DNA of 34,791 bases from Aurantiacibacter xanthus. GTDB taxonomy: Bacteria > Pseudomonadota > Alphaproteobacteria > Sphingomonadales > Sphingomonadaceae. Positions 8,640 to 17,476 of this stretch are shown piece by piece; within the stretch, counting starts at the first letter, position 1; each line of letters opens with the position of its first letter. Location: the NCBI RefSeq assembly GCF_003584015.1, contig NZ_QXFM01000121.1, positions 1 through 34,791 of the forward strand, read 5' to 3'. The translations under genes and the position numbers were made by a program. The notes under the pieces are model-generated. The model worked only from the letters and a program-made list of their open reading frames with translations, was not told the origin of the DNA and searched no databases.

Positions 8640-10099
8640 CCCGCTTTCTTCGCCCGTTACTGGCAAGCGCCGGCCTCCTTGCCCTTGCCGCCTGCACCGT
8701 CGGTCCTGACTATGCCGGGCCGCCGACCGTGGCCGTTGCCGCCGGTCAGAATGCGCAATTCGCGCGCACCGGACCGGAGCTGCAAGGTGACCTGCCGCAA
8801 TTGGCCAACTGGTGGGAAAGCCTCGCCGATCCCGTGCTCAACAGGCTGGAGGAGCAGGCGCTGGCCAGCAACCCCGATCTCGATGTGGCGCGCGCCCGCG
8901 TCGCCGAAGCGCGCGGAGCGCTCGCCGGGGTCGACGCGGATTCCTACCCCAGCCTCAGCGCCATGGCCACGGCAGCCCACATTCGCGTCCCCGGACTCGA
9001 CCTCGGCGAAAGCGAAGGCAATTCGGGCGGCGCAGAAGGCGACAATTCGTCCTCTTCAAGCGGCACGACCTCGACCAACTTCTTCAACCTCGGCCTCAAC
9101 GCCAGTTGGCAGATCGACCTGTTCGGAGGCCAAAGGCGGCAGGCAGAGGCCGCGCGTGCCGACATCGGCGCGAGCGATGCCAGCCTGGCCGATGCGCAGG
9201 TGGCCCTGACGGCCTCCGTCGCCGATACCTACGTCGACCTGCGATCGGCAGGTGAACGGCTGGCACTGGCGGAACAGGCTGTCCGACACCGCGAGCAGAT
9301 CGCCGAACTGACGCAGCAGCTTTTCGACCGGGGTGCAGCTCCGCAGGCGCAAGTCGATCAGGCGCAAAGTGCGCTCGTGGCGGCACGACGCCAGGCATCG
9401 GCTCTGCGCGCCGACACCGCCAAGTTCCTCAACGCTCTGGCCGTCCTCACCGGGCAGGTACCGGGCGCGGTTGACGAACTGGCGACCAGCGAGCTGCCCC
9501 CGCCGCTTCCTCCGGCCAGCGTGGCCGTGGGCGATCCCGCCGCGCTGATCGCACGCCGGCCCGATATCCGCGCCGCCGAGCGACGCCTTGCCGCAGCGAG
9601 CGCGCGCATCGGCGTCGCGCGGGCGGCCGAACTGCCGAGCATCAGCTTCATGGGCCTTCTCGGCATCGGCGGCACACGGCTTGACGACCTGACACGGCTT
9701 GGCGACTTCACCGCCATCGCCGCGCCGGTGCTGCAATGGAACTTCCTCGATTTCGGCCGGAACGCCGCGCGCCGCACACAGGCCGAAGCACGAATGGCCG
9801 CAGCGGAAGGCCAGTATCGCCAGAGCGTTCTGGTGGCCTTGCGCGAAGTCGAGGACGGCTTCGTTTCATTCCGCTACCGGCGCGAAGACCTTGCTCAGGC
9901 GGCTGAGATCGAAGCTCTGGCCGCGCGGCAGGAGGATCGGACGCGCGAGCTGTTCGAACAGGGCGTGCAATCGCGCATCGACCTGCTTGCCGCCTCGCTG
10001 GATCTGCTCGACGCCAGACAGAGCGTGGCCAGTTCGCGCGCAGCCCTGACCAAGGGGTTCATCGAAATGGAAACCGCGCTCGGCCTTGGCTGGCGCTGA
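8636..10099 (+). CDS. NodT/OprM-type outer-membrane efflux lipoprotein
   Basis: This 487-residue outer membrane factor completes the tripartite pump. The TTG start at 8636 overlaps the emrB stop (TTGA) and has AGGA 8 nt upstream. The leader LASAGLLALAAC ends in a lipobox, followed by TVGPDYAGPP, the classic N-terminus of RND/MFS outer-membrane lipoproteins. Two OEP repeats follow, with helix signatures such as ASWQIDLFGGQRRQ and APVLQWNFLDFGRNAAR. A Ser/Gly-rich insert (about residues 125-145) in the first repeat is probably an extracellular loop. This is the last gene of the operon and converges on the GntR gene with 41 bp between them. Confidence 0.93.
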   Translation: MTRFLRPLLASAGLLALAACTVGPDYAGPPTVAVAAGQNAQFARTGPELQGDLPQLANWWESLADPVLNRLEEQALASNPDLDVARARVAEARGALAGVDADSYPSLSAMATAAHIRVPGLDLGESEGNSGGAEGDNSSSSSGTTSTNFFNLGLNASWQIDLFGGQRRQAEAARADIGASDASLADAQVALTASVADTYVDLRSAGERLALAEQAVRHREQIAELTQQLFDRGAAPQAQVDQAQSALVAARRQASALRADTAKFLNALAVLTGQVPGAVDELATSELPPPLPPASVAVGDPAALIARRPDIRAAERRLAAASARIGVARAAELPSISFMGLLGIGGTRLDDLTRLGDFTAIAAPVLQWNFLDFGRNAARRTQAEARMAAAEGQYRQSVLVALREVEDGFVSFRYRREDLAQAAEIEALAARQEDRTRELFEQGVQSRIDLLAASLDLLDARQSVASSRAALTKGFIEMETALGLGWR

Positions 10100-10140
10100 A
10101 GCTGGCCGAGTATCACCCTCGACCGTGTGAAACGACTGCC

Positions 10141-10872
10141 TCAGATGTCTTTGAGTTCGCTGACGATCTCGTAGCGATCACCGCGATAGACCGACCGCGT
10201 GAACTCCACGATACGGCCATCGGGAATGCGCGTAAGCCGCTCGATCCGCAAAACCTCGGAGTTCTGCTTAACGCTGAGAATTCCCGCCTCGGTCGGTGTT
10301 GCGAGCGACGCCCGCACGCGTTGCTCGCCAAAGGTTGGCCGAAAGCCATTCCGGTCGAGCGCCTCGTATAGGGAATCGCCCAGCATCTCGAGGTCGGGCA
10401 GGAATTGCGCAGGGATCACGGCATGTTCAATCGCCAGCGGCTCGCCGCCTGCGAGACGAACGCGGCCAAGACGAGCGACCTTTGCACTCGCCGACACTTC
10501 CAGCGATGTGGCTTCTTCCTCGGTCGGCTGCGCGTAGGTCTTGTTGATCCAGACGACACCGGGCGCCTCACCGCGCGACCGGGTTTCGTCGCTGAAGCTG
10601 CTCAGCTTGCTGCCGGGAGTCTCGATCCGGCGCGCGACAAAAGTGCCCGAGCCCTGCTTGCGGACCAGAACACCCTCTTCAATCAGTTGCTCGATCCCCT
10701 TGCGGACGGTGACGCGCGACAAGCCCGCCATCTCGCTCAGGTCACGCTCGGAAGGCAAGGCGCTGCCGGGATCTATGCCGCCACTGTTGATGTGCTCGCG
10801 CAGGCTGCGGGCGAGCTGGAGGTAAAGCGGACCTCCCTCGTCGTTTCGGCTCCAGGCAATCTCACGCATCAT
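10141..10872 (-). CDS. GntR/HutC family regulator with UTRA domain, NagR-like
   Basis: The 243-residue protein has an N-terminal GntR winged helix (about 14-82: SERDLSEMAGLSRVTVRKGIEQL, then the wing GVLVRKQGSGTFVA). A UTRA effector-binding domain (about 95-238) senses small phosphorylated sugars or carboxylates in this family. DasR and NagR bind GlcN-6-P or GlcNAc-6-P. It is the last gene of the leftward operon and overlaps murQ by 4 bp (ATGA), so it is probably autoregulated with the pathway it controls. A shared ACYGGTATTGAT motif upstream of both halves of the island is its likely target, by inference. Confidence 0.9.
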   Translation of the reverse strand: MMREIAWSRNDEGGPLYLQLARSLREHINSGGIDPGSALPSERDLSEMAGLSRVTVRKGIEQLIEEGVLVRKQGSGTFVARRIETPGSKLSSFSDETRSRGEAPGVVWINKTYAQPTEEEATSLEVSASAKVARLGRVRLAGGEPLAIEHAVIPAQFLPDLEMLGDSLYEALDRNGFRPTFGEQRVRASLATPTEAGILSVKQNSEVLRIERLTRIPDGRIVEFTRSVYRGDRYEIVSELKDI

Positions 10873-11780
10873 TCGTCAGTCTCGCCTTTTACGGCCTGCT
10901 GGGCAAGCGTCTTGAGAGCCTTTCGCAGATCACCGCCATTGGCGCTGAGCAAAGTCTCCGCCTCGCCCACCGAACGACCGGACGCCACCAGCACGGCGAG
11001 GCGAATTTCGTTGCCCGTCGCCGCGAGCGCGCGCGATGCTGTGCCTTCATCCACTCCGGCAATATCCTGAACCATGCGGCACCCACGTTGCAAGAGCTTC
11101 GCATTGGAGATGCGCATCGCCACCATGCGACCCTCGTAGACAAGGCCTCGCCGGATCATGATCGCGGTCGACAGCAGATTGAGCATGGCCTTCTGCGCGG
11201 TGCCCGCCTTCATGCGCGTCGAACCGCCGACGATCTCGCTGCCCGTGACGGCGCAGATCGGGTGCTCCGCCGCACCCAGCAGGGCGGACCCGGCATTGTT
11301 GGCAATCGCGATGGTGAGCGCGCCTGCGGCCCGCGCCTGTTCGATAGCGGCGAGCGTGTAAGGCGTCCGCCCGCTGGCGGCGACACCGATCACGACATCG
11401 GCGGGACCGATCCCGGCGGCATCGATCTCGGCCCGGCCAGCCTCGACATCGTCCTCGGCCCCCTCATAGGCTTCGGTCAGCGCGCTGACACCCCCGGCCA
11501 TGAGGAAGACCATCCGTTCCATCGGCCAGCCATAGGTCGGCCACAGCTCTGCCCCGTCCTGCACCGCAAGGCGCCCAGAGGTTCCTGCCCCGACAAAGAC
11601 CAGACGCCCGCTGTCACCCAGCCGCTCAGCCGCAGCCTCCGCCGCATTGGCGATCATGGCGGTTTGCGACTGGAGCGCGGCGATCGCCGCCATCTGCCCT
11701 TCGAGCATGGCCTCGACGGCAAGCTCGGTCGGCCAGAGGTCGAGGTCACGGTAACGGGGATCGAGGGCTTCGGTTTTCAT
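10869..11780 (-). CDS. murQ: N-acetylmuramic acid 6-phosphate etherase
   Basis: MurQ cleaves the D-lactyl ether of MurNAc-6-phosphate in the cytosol, giving GlcNAc-6-phosphate and D-lactate. The 303-residue protein is a single SIS domain followed by a UBA-like helical tail, the normal length. It carries GAGTSGRLAVQDGAEL (64-79, sugar-phosphate binding plus the active-site Glu), EGAEDD (106-111) and GSEIVGGSTRMKAGTAQK. AAGG precedes the ATG by 6 nt, and 12 bp separate it from the symporter gene. Both of its products have dedicated enzymes in the divergent operon: NagA for the sugar and D-lactate dehydrogenase for the lactate. Confidence 0.96.
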   Translation of the reverse strand: MKTEALDPRYRDLDLWPTELAVEAMLEGQMAAIAALQSQTAMIANAAEAAAERLGDSGRLVFVGAGTSGRLAVQDGAELWPTYGWPMERMVFLMAGGVSALTEAYEGAEDDVEAGRAEIDAAGIGPADVVIGVAASGRTPYTLAAIEQARAAGALTIAIANNAGSALLGAAEHPICAVTGSEIVGGSTRMKAGTAQKAMLNLLSTAIMIRRGLVYEGRMVAMRISNAKLLQRGCRMVQDIAGVDEGTASRALAATGNEIRLAVLVASGRSVGEAETLLSANGGDLRKALKTLAQQAVKGETDE

Positions 11781-11792
11781 GAGACACCTTGG

Positions 11793-13358
11793 TCAAATAG
11801 CAGCGGCAGCACGGTCCTTGCCGGGCCCGGCAGGGACTACGCAGACTACGAAAGCCACAAGCGTGGCGATGCAAAGCTGGAAGGGGAACGACAGCCCGCT
11901 CAGCACCTGCGGCATGCCGATGATGTGCGCGATGCCGGGCTGAAGCAACAGAACGGTGACAAATCCGATAATCAGCGAAGCAATCACCGAATTGGTCGTA
12001 CCGCGCGATGTGAAGAGGGCTGTGAAATAGACGCCCAGCAGGCCAGCGTAAGTAAACACCATCACCTGCAGCGCGAATTCGAGCAGACCCATGTCGGAAT
12101 AGCGCTGCCAGTAGAACGACACGACCGCCATCACGAACATCGCGAAGCCGATCAAACCCATCCCGGCCCGACCTGCATTGACATAGTGATGCTCGGGCGG
12201 CGTGCTGCGCTTCTCCTTCCACGGACGGTAGAAGTCCTGCACCAGCACCGAGGACATGGCGTTCAGCGCCGAATTGGTGGTGGCAACCGCCGCCGCGCAG
12301 ATGCCGATGGTGACAAGGCCGCGCAGCCCACCCGGAAGCTGGGTCAGGATGTAGTGCATGAAGACGCTGATCTTCTCACCGCCGAATTCACTGCCGAGCG
12401 CAGCGGTGGTGCCGCCCATCAGGTCGGGCCGGTCATAGAAAACGTAAAGCAGCAGGCCGATCACGATGAACATGCCCACCACCGGCACCGTCGCCAGGAC
12501 CGAGAGATAGAGGCTCTTCGCGCCGGTCTTGGCATCCTTGCACGAGAGCAGGCGCTGCGTGGTATCCTGATCCATACCGGCATTGGCGATGTAAAGCAGC
12601 GACAGGCCGCTCACGATCGCCAGCATCGAGAACGGACGCGAGGGATCGACGGAAAAATCGAACAGCCTGAGCTTGTTGATACCTTCGGGTGTATGCATCA
12701 GCCCCTGCACGATATCGCTGGTCGAGGCCGGGATAGACATGCGCAGGAAAACCACCACCGCGACCGCAGAGCCGATATAAATGACGAACTGAATCAGATC
12801 GTTCCACAGCACCGAGCGCAGGCCGCCGATAAAAGTGAACAGCACGCTGGCGATAATCAGCAGCGCAGCGGCAATCATAATCCCGCCCGCTTCGACCGTT
12901 CCGGTGATGACCATCGCCAGAGCAATGGCCGCAAGATAGACGCGCGCACCACCGGCGAACACCCGGCCGACGAGGAACATGCCCCCGGCCCAGCGGGTCG
13001 CCTTTTCCGAAAAGCGCAAGGTCAGAAGTTCGTAAGCGGTGGTTGCCTTCATCGCGTAGAAGCGCGGGATCATCACATGGGCGACGAAGATCGCGCCGAG
13101 CAACCCGCCGATGTTGCCGCTCAGATAGGTAAGGTCGCCGTGGTAGCCGTAGTCCGGCCCGCCAAGGAAGGTCGCGGCGGACTGTGTCGCCGACAAGACC
13201 GAAATGGCCGCGAGCCAGGCCGGCACCGTGCCGCCGGCGAGAAAATAGTCATGGGCCGACGCGGTCTTGCGCGGAGTAAAAATCCATCCGCCCGCAATCA
13301 GCAGCAGCAGATAGGCCGCAATCACCAGCCAGTCCGCCAGGGAAAACGGCAGCGTCAT
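11793..13358 (-). CDS. Sodium:solute symporter (SSS family), amino-sugar uptake candidate
   Basis: This 521-residue inner-membrane symporter has about 13-14 hydrophobic helices and SSS-family features: an N-terminal DYFLAGGT motif, ISVLSATQSAATFLG in TM2, and GGLRSVLWNDLIQF. The ATG at 13358 has GGAG 9 nt upstream and was preferred over a TTG two codons earlier. Placed between the TonB receptor and MurQ, it should take the ligand delivered by the receptor across the inner membrane using the sodium gradient. The sugar would enter unphosphorylated and need the cytosolic kinases encoded nearby. Sugar specificity is inferred from context only. Confidence 0.92.
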   Translation of the reverse strand: MTLPFSLADWLVIAAYLLLLIAGGWIFTPRKTASAHDYFLAGGTVPAWLAAISVLSATQSAATFLGGPDYGYHGDLTYLSGNIGGLLGAIFVAHVMIPRFYAMKATTAYELLTLRFSEKATRWAGGMFLVGRVFAGGARVYLAAIALAMVITGTVEAGGIMIAAALLIIASVLFTFIGGLRSVLWNDLIQFVIYIGSAVAVVVFLRMSIPASTSDIVQGLMHTPEGINKLRLFDFSVDPSRPFSMLAIVSGLSLLYIANAGMDQDTTQRLLSCKDAKTGAKSLYLSVLATVPVVGMFIVIGLLLYVFYDRPDLMGGTTAALGSEFGGEKISVFMHYILTQLPGGLRGLVTIGICAAAVATTNSALNAMSSVLVQDFYRPWKEKRSTPPEHHYVNAGRAGMGLIGFAMFVMAVVSFYWQRYSDMGLLEFALQVMVFTYAGLLGVYFTALFTSRGTTNSVIASLIIGFVTVLLLQPGIAHIIGMPQVLSGLSFPFQLCIATLVAFVVCVVPAGPGKDRAAAAI

Positions 13359-13390
13359 GAACAAGATCTCCGAAATTGGCGCGCCGGGAA

Positions 13391-13428
13391 CCGGGGCCTC
13401 GACAGGTCAAATCCCGCCAAGGCCCCGG
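13391..13428 (-). other. Inverted repeat upstream of the symporter gene
   Basis: A perfect 9-bp inverted repeat (CCGGGGCCT at 13391-13399, AGGCCCCGG at 13420-13428) encloses a 20-nt loop in the 155-bp receptor-symporter gap. No U-tract follows on the transcribed strand, so it is not a standard terminator. It may shape mRNA processing. Confidence 0.5.
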
Positions 13429-13438
13429 CAGCAACCCA

Positions 13439-13502
13439 CCCGACAGGGAGGGGAGGTAGCGGCGTCCGTCAGCAGAGGAGTGCAGCCGGACGCCGTGTCG
13501 GG
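13439..13502 (-). other. Nested hairpin downstream of the TonB receptor gene
   Basis: The outer arms CCCGACA (13439-13445) / TGTCGGG (13496-13502) and inner arms CGGCGTCCG (13460-13468) / CGGACGCCG (13487-13495) form one interrupted stem. It begins 11 bp after the receptor stop codon. The absence of a following T-run argues for an attenuating or RNA-stabilising element rather than a strict terminator. Confidence 0.55.
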
Positions 13503-13513
13503 GGGGCTTCTTC

Positions 13514-16246
13514 TTACAGGCTGGCGGTCAACGAGAGACCGACAGTCCGTCCAAGGATGTCGTAGGTGTCGGGGAAGGTATTGAACACACCGCCCTTCGA
13601 CACTGCCGGCGGATCCTTGTCGAACAGGTTGTAGATGCCGAGGGTCATCGTCAGACCTTCAAGGAAATCGTACGACGCGGCGAGGTCGAACGTGTCCTGC
13701 GCACCGATCGTCTCGGTCGAACCGGCCGTGCTCGAACGCACCTTGCCGATCCGCTGCCAGTCGAACTGGATCACACCCTTGTCGAACAGCAGGCCGACAC
13801 CGACGCTGTGGCGATAGTCGGGCTGCACCAGGGTCGTGCCGTCGCTCGAACAGGTGGCGCCGAACGTCCCCTTGCACTGAATCGCCTCGACGGTCGGGTT
13901 CGCCTGGATCTCGTAGGACGTAACGACATTGCCCTGATAGCTCAGACGCAGGCCGTCACCGGGCACCCAGTCCTCACGCAGCGTGTAACTGGCCGAAAGG
14001 TCCAGGCCGCGCTGCAACAGGCGGCCCAGGTTCTGGTTGTTGACGAAGGCGTCCTTGAACGAACCGTCGGCATTGCGGGTGACGAGGTTGCACAGCGGAT
14101 TACCGGCGGTCGGATTGGTGATGTAGCAGCTGGTGATCGCCGCGATCGGCTGGATCACGCCTACCGCACCCTTGAGGTCGAGTTGATACCAATCGGCGCT
14201 CAGCGTGAGGCCCGGCGCGAAGACCGGCGTGATCACCACACCAGCGGTCGTCGTGAAGCCGGTTTCGGGCTTCAGATCGGGGTTGCCGCCATAGTAGTAG
14301 TTGCCGGTGAGATAGCCTGCCGAGGTCGAATCGACCGAGCCCTGCGCCGGAGCACCGAAGCGCGCGCACTGCTCCGCATTGCCGGTGCCGAGCACACACG
14401 GGTCGCCGCCGTAACGCGGCTTCAGGCGATCGACCGTCACCAGAGCGTTGAACGGCAGCGAGGAAACGCCACCGGCAAACTCACCGAAGTTCGGCGTCCG
14501 CAGCACGCGCTGGTAGGTTGCCCGCAGCCGCACATTGTCGTCGACTTCCCAGTTCCCCTCGACCTTCCAGGTGCCGTGGGTGCCGAACAGGTTATAGTCC
14601 GACAGACGGTAGGCACCGCCCACGTTGAACTCGCGGATCAGCGGCAGATCGTGCAGGACCGGGATCAGCACTTCGCCGTAAAGTTCCTTCACGTCGAACG
14701 AGCCGGTGTAGGCCGCCTGCACGCCCTGACGATAGGTGTTGCCGGTCAGCAGCGCAGTGTCCTGATCGATATCAGCGGTCTCCCGGCGATATTCGGCACC
14801 CACTGCGAAACCAATCGGTCCCGCGGGCAGCGAAAACAGCTCTTCAAGCGTGCCGCTCAAGGTGGCGGCCGCGACGAACTGGTCGCGCTTGCGGCTGAAA
14901 CCGTTGATCGGCTTGCCCAGCGCATCGGCCAGACCGGGCGCATTCGGACCGAAGATATCGATCGTGTTGACGATCGAGGCGAAGTTGTTGGCACCCGCAT
15001 TGTTGGTGACGAGGCCATCGCCGGTGATCAGCGTGTTCTCGGTCGAACGACCATACTGGGCATAGACATTCCAGTCGACCGCGCTGGTGAGCGGACCGCG
15101 CAGGCCCGTCTGGACCTGAAGCGTGTTACGCTCGGTCTGATAGTCGACCAGCCCGAGTTCGTAGAGCGAGCGCGAAACGTTTACATCCGCGGCACCGTTG
15201 ACGAAGGTGAGCTGGCTGCGGATCTGATCGGTCAGGAACGGATTGTCCTCGCTGATCGAAACCGTGCGGTTGACCGAAGCCGGGGTGGCACCGGGCGTAC
15301 CGGTCTCGGTGCTGCGCACGTTGGTGTACATCGCGCGACCGTAAAGCTCGACCTGCGGCGTGATGTCGTACTTGTAGAGCGCCGCGACGTTGATCCGCTT
15401 GAGCGGCGAAACGAGCAGATAGTTTTCCGACACGTTGGATGTGGCCGAGGGCGAGGTGGTGAAGGCACCATCGTCGCCGAAGCCAAACTTGCGACCGCTC
15501 GCCACATCGGTGAAGACACCGCCGATGCTGGCAATGGTCTGGTTCGGCGTCGCCGCCCAATCGCGCTGGTAGGCGCGGATCGGGTCACGCTGGGTATAGT
15601 CCGCCGCGAGCACCAGGTTGCCGCTATCGCCAAGCCCGGTGCCCAGCATCAGCGAACCGCCATACTGCGCGCCGCCATGGGTCGAGAGACGACCGGTCGC
15701 GCTGGCCGTCAGACCTTCGAAATCGTCGTTGAGGATGAAGTTCACGACACCGGCCACGGCGTCTGCGCCGTAGACCGCTGCGGCACCGCCGGTCAGCACA
15801 TCGGTGCGCTTGATCAGCGAGGCGGGAATGGCGTTGACGTCGACCGAGTTGCGGAAGCTGAACGGCGCGGCACGCGTGCCGTCGATCAGAACCAGCGAGC
15901 GGCTCTGGCCGAAGTTGCGCAGCTCCAGGACCTGCGCGCCGAAGGCGTCACTGCCTTGCGAGCCCTGGCGTACACCGCCCGAAAGCTGCGGAAGCGTGGT
16001 CGAGAAATCCTCGATGGTCAGCGCCGAGCGGAGCTTGATCTGCTCCTCGGAGGTCGAGACGATCGGACTGTTGGACTTGGCACCGGGCAGCGCGATACGC
16101 GTTCCGGTGACGACGATGTCGGCGCTCTCGTTCGAACCCGACTCGTCGGCAGACTGAGCATGCGCCGGCACCTGAAGCAGCGCGATGGCAAGCGCGCTCA
16201 ATCCGACAGCGTTCCTGTAAACCTTAACCATGCGATTCTTTTCCAT
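13514..16246 (-). CDS. TonB-dependent receptor for amino-sugar or muropeptide ligand
   Basis: This 910-residue outer-membrane active transporter has a signal peptide (about 1-31, ending VPAHAQ), a DIVVTGTRI TonB-box-like segment, a plug domain (about 45-165, with TGGAAAVYGADAVAGVVNFIL) and a beta-barrel to the C-terminus. The ATG at 16246 was chosen over the longer open frame because GGAGG lies 7 nt upstream and the signal peptide starts there. It is first in the transcript with symporter, murQ and the GntR gene. Its promoter holds three phased CCGGTAT repeats. Ligand identity is inferred from the neighbours and could be GlcNAc, chitooligosaccharide, MurNAc or muropeptide. Confidence 0.94.
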   Translation of the reverse strand: MEKNRMVKVYRNAVGLSALAIALLQVPAHAQSADESGSNESADIVVTGTRIALPGAKSNSPIVSTSEEQIKLRSALTIEDFSTTLPQLSGGVRQGSQGSDAFGAQVLELRNFGQSRSLVLIDGTRAAPFSFRNSVDVNAIPASLIKRTDVLTGGAAAVYGADAVAGVVNFILNDDFEGLTASATGRLSTHGGAQYGGSLMLGTGLGDSGNLVLAADYTQRDPIRAYQRDWAATPNQTIASIGGVFTDVASGRKFGFGDDGAFTTSPSATSNVSENYLLVSPLKRINVAALYKYDITPQVELYGRAMYTNVRSTETGTPGATPASVNRTVSISEDNPFLTDQIRSQLTFVNGAADVNVSRSLYELGLVDYQTERNTLQVQTGLRGPLTSAVDWNVYAQYGRSTENTLITGDGLVTNNAGANNFASIVNTIDIFGPNAPGLADALGKPINGFSRKRDQFVAAATLSGTLEELFSLPAGPIGFAVGAEYRRETADIDQDTALLTGNTYRQGVQAAYTGSFDVKELYGEVLIPVLHDLPLIREFNVGGAYRLSDYNLFGTHGTWKVEGNWEVDDNVRLRATYQRVLRTPNFGEFAGGVSSLPFNALVTVDRLKPRYGGDPCVLGTGNAEQCARFGAPAQGSVDSTSAGYLTGNYYYGGNPDLKPETGFTTTAGVVITPVFAPGLTLSADWYQLDLKGAVGVIQPIAAITSCYITNPTAGNPLCNLVTRNADGSFKDAFVNNQNLGRLLQRGLDLSASYTLREDWVPGDGLRLSYQGNVVTSYEIQANPTVEAIQCKGTFGATCSSDGTTLVQPDYRHSVGVGLLFDKGVIQFDWQRIGKVRSSTAGSTETIGAQDTFDLAASYDFLEGLTMTLGIYNLFDKDPPAVSKGGVFNTFPDTYDILGRTVGLSLTASL

Positions 16247-16377
16247 TTTTTTGCCTCCCTGATGCAGGCCATATCGTTTTTGTGCGCCCGAGGACTCGAC
16301 GGAAACCGCTTCCCGGTATCTAAATTGAAACATACCGGTATTGATTTGTAAAGCACCGGTATTGCATTGGTTTCTCA
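16247..16377 (-). promoter_or_regulatory. Promoter of the TonB receptor operon with phased CCGGTAT repeats
   Basis: The 131-bp gap between anmK and the receptor contains CCGGTAT at 16313-16319, 16335-16341 and 16356-16362, spaced 22 and 21 bp, about two helical turns each. The middle copy sits in the palindrome ATACCGGTAT (16332-16341). The second and third copies extend to ACCGGTATTG. The region also holds the GGAGG ribosome site. A closely matching motif occurs in the divergent promoter near 18461, pointing to a common regulator. Confidence 0.65.
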
Positions 16378-17475
16378 TCACACCCCAATGAGAGCCGGAT
16401 GATAGAGCGTTCCGCCGGTCAGCGGCGCGGGGACTCCCGTGGTTCCGGGGTATGTCAGCGGCAGACCCTGCGCGCTGCGCGCCGCCAGAAATGCCATCGC
16501 CTCTGCCTCGACGAAATCGCTCCGCAAGCCGAGGTCGTCGGCCTTGCGACAATTGCCGAGCCGTTCGCTCAAGGCCTCCATAAGCACCGGATTATGACAG
16601 CCTCCACCGCACACGACCCAGGTGCCGGGCGCTTGCGGCAAACTGCGCGCCGCCAGCGCAACCGAGTCGGCGGTGAAGGCAGTGAGGGTGGCGACTGCGT
16701 TCTCCAGCGAGAAGGCGTCGGCCCAATCGAGCGGAAAGTCGTAGCGATCAAGCGACCTCGGCCCTGTCCCACGGAAATGATCGTGCGACAGCAGCTGCGC
16801 GAGCACATCCTCGTCAACCACACCCGCTGCGGCAAGCCGCCCGCCCTCGTCGAATCGTCCTGCCCCTCGCGCCTGGACGATCTGATCGATCAGGCCGTTC
16901 GCAGGCCCGGTATCGAACGCGATCAGCTCACGCTCGGCGCCGATGAAGGTGAGGTTGGCCACCCCGCCGAGGTTGAGAAATGCCACCGGCAGTTCGAGCG
17001 ACAGCTTCTCCGCCAGCGCTGCGTGATAGGCAGGCACAAGCGGCGCCCCCTGCCCGCCCGCAGCCAGATCATCGAGCCTCATGCCCGCGACGACCGGCAC
17101 ACCAAGCGCATCAGACAAAGCCTGCGCATCGCCGATCTGAACCGTCAGCTTTCGCTCGGGTCGGTGCAGCACCGTCTGGCCGTGAAATCCCACCAGATCG
17201 GGCAACCGCCCCGCCGCCGCCACAACCTCGCGCGCAGCCCGCAAATGAGCTTCGTGCACGGCAGCCTCGGCGGCGCAAAGCGATGCCGGCGGCGCGCCGT
17301 AGCCATTCCACTTCAGCGCCTCCGCCGTGGCGTGCTGGATCAGGTTGCGCTCCGCATCTTCGAACGGCGAAAGGCATGCCGGAGCGAAAGCGTCGACGCG
17401 CCGACCATCGGTCTCGATCAGAGCCGCGTCCACGCCATCCAGCGAGGTGCCGCTCATGAAACCCAAAACCAGCAT
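16378..17475 (-). CDS. anmK: Anhydro-N-acetylmuramic acid kinase
   Basis: AnmK opens the 1,6-anhydro ring of anhMurNAc and phosphorylates it with ATP to MurNAc-6-phosphate, the substrate of MurQ. The 365-residue protein has the ASKHA kinase fold: GFMSGTSLDGVD (5-16), GFHGQTVLHRP, the FDTGPANGLID block, and a C-terminal VCGGGCHNPVLM nucleotide-binding motif. The ATG at 17475 has GGGAG 10 nt upstream; an ATG at 17484 would put that site too close. It follows the PP2C gene by a single base, so the two are co-translated. Its presence implies the substrate includes anhydro-muropeptide products of lytic transglycosylases. Confidence 0.95.
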   Translation of the reverse strand: MLVLGFMSGTSLDGVDAALIETDGRRVDAFAPACLSPFEDAERNLIQHATAEALKWNGYGAPPASLCAAEAAVHEAHLRAAREVVAAAGRLPDLVGFHGQTVLHRPERKLTVQIGDAQALSDALGVPVVAGMRLDDLAAGGQGAPLVPAYHAALAEKLSLELPVAFLNLGGVANLTFIGAERELIAFDTGPANGLIDQIVQARGAGRFDEGGRLAAAGVVDEDVLAQLLSHDHFRGTGPRSLDRYDFPLDWADAFSLENAVATLTAFTADSVALAARSLPQAPGTWVVCGGGCHNPVLMEALSERLGNCRKADDLGLRSDFVEAEAMAFLAARSAQGLPLTYPGTTGVPAPLTGGTLYHPALIGV

Positions 17476-17476
17476 C

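Noticed and set aside
11088-16351. Two plus-strand open frames of over 800 codons opposite murQ, the symporter and the TonB receptor
   Set aside because: Both run antisense to clear genes, show His/Arg/Gln-rich translation without motifs, and cross intergenic hairpins and promoters.
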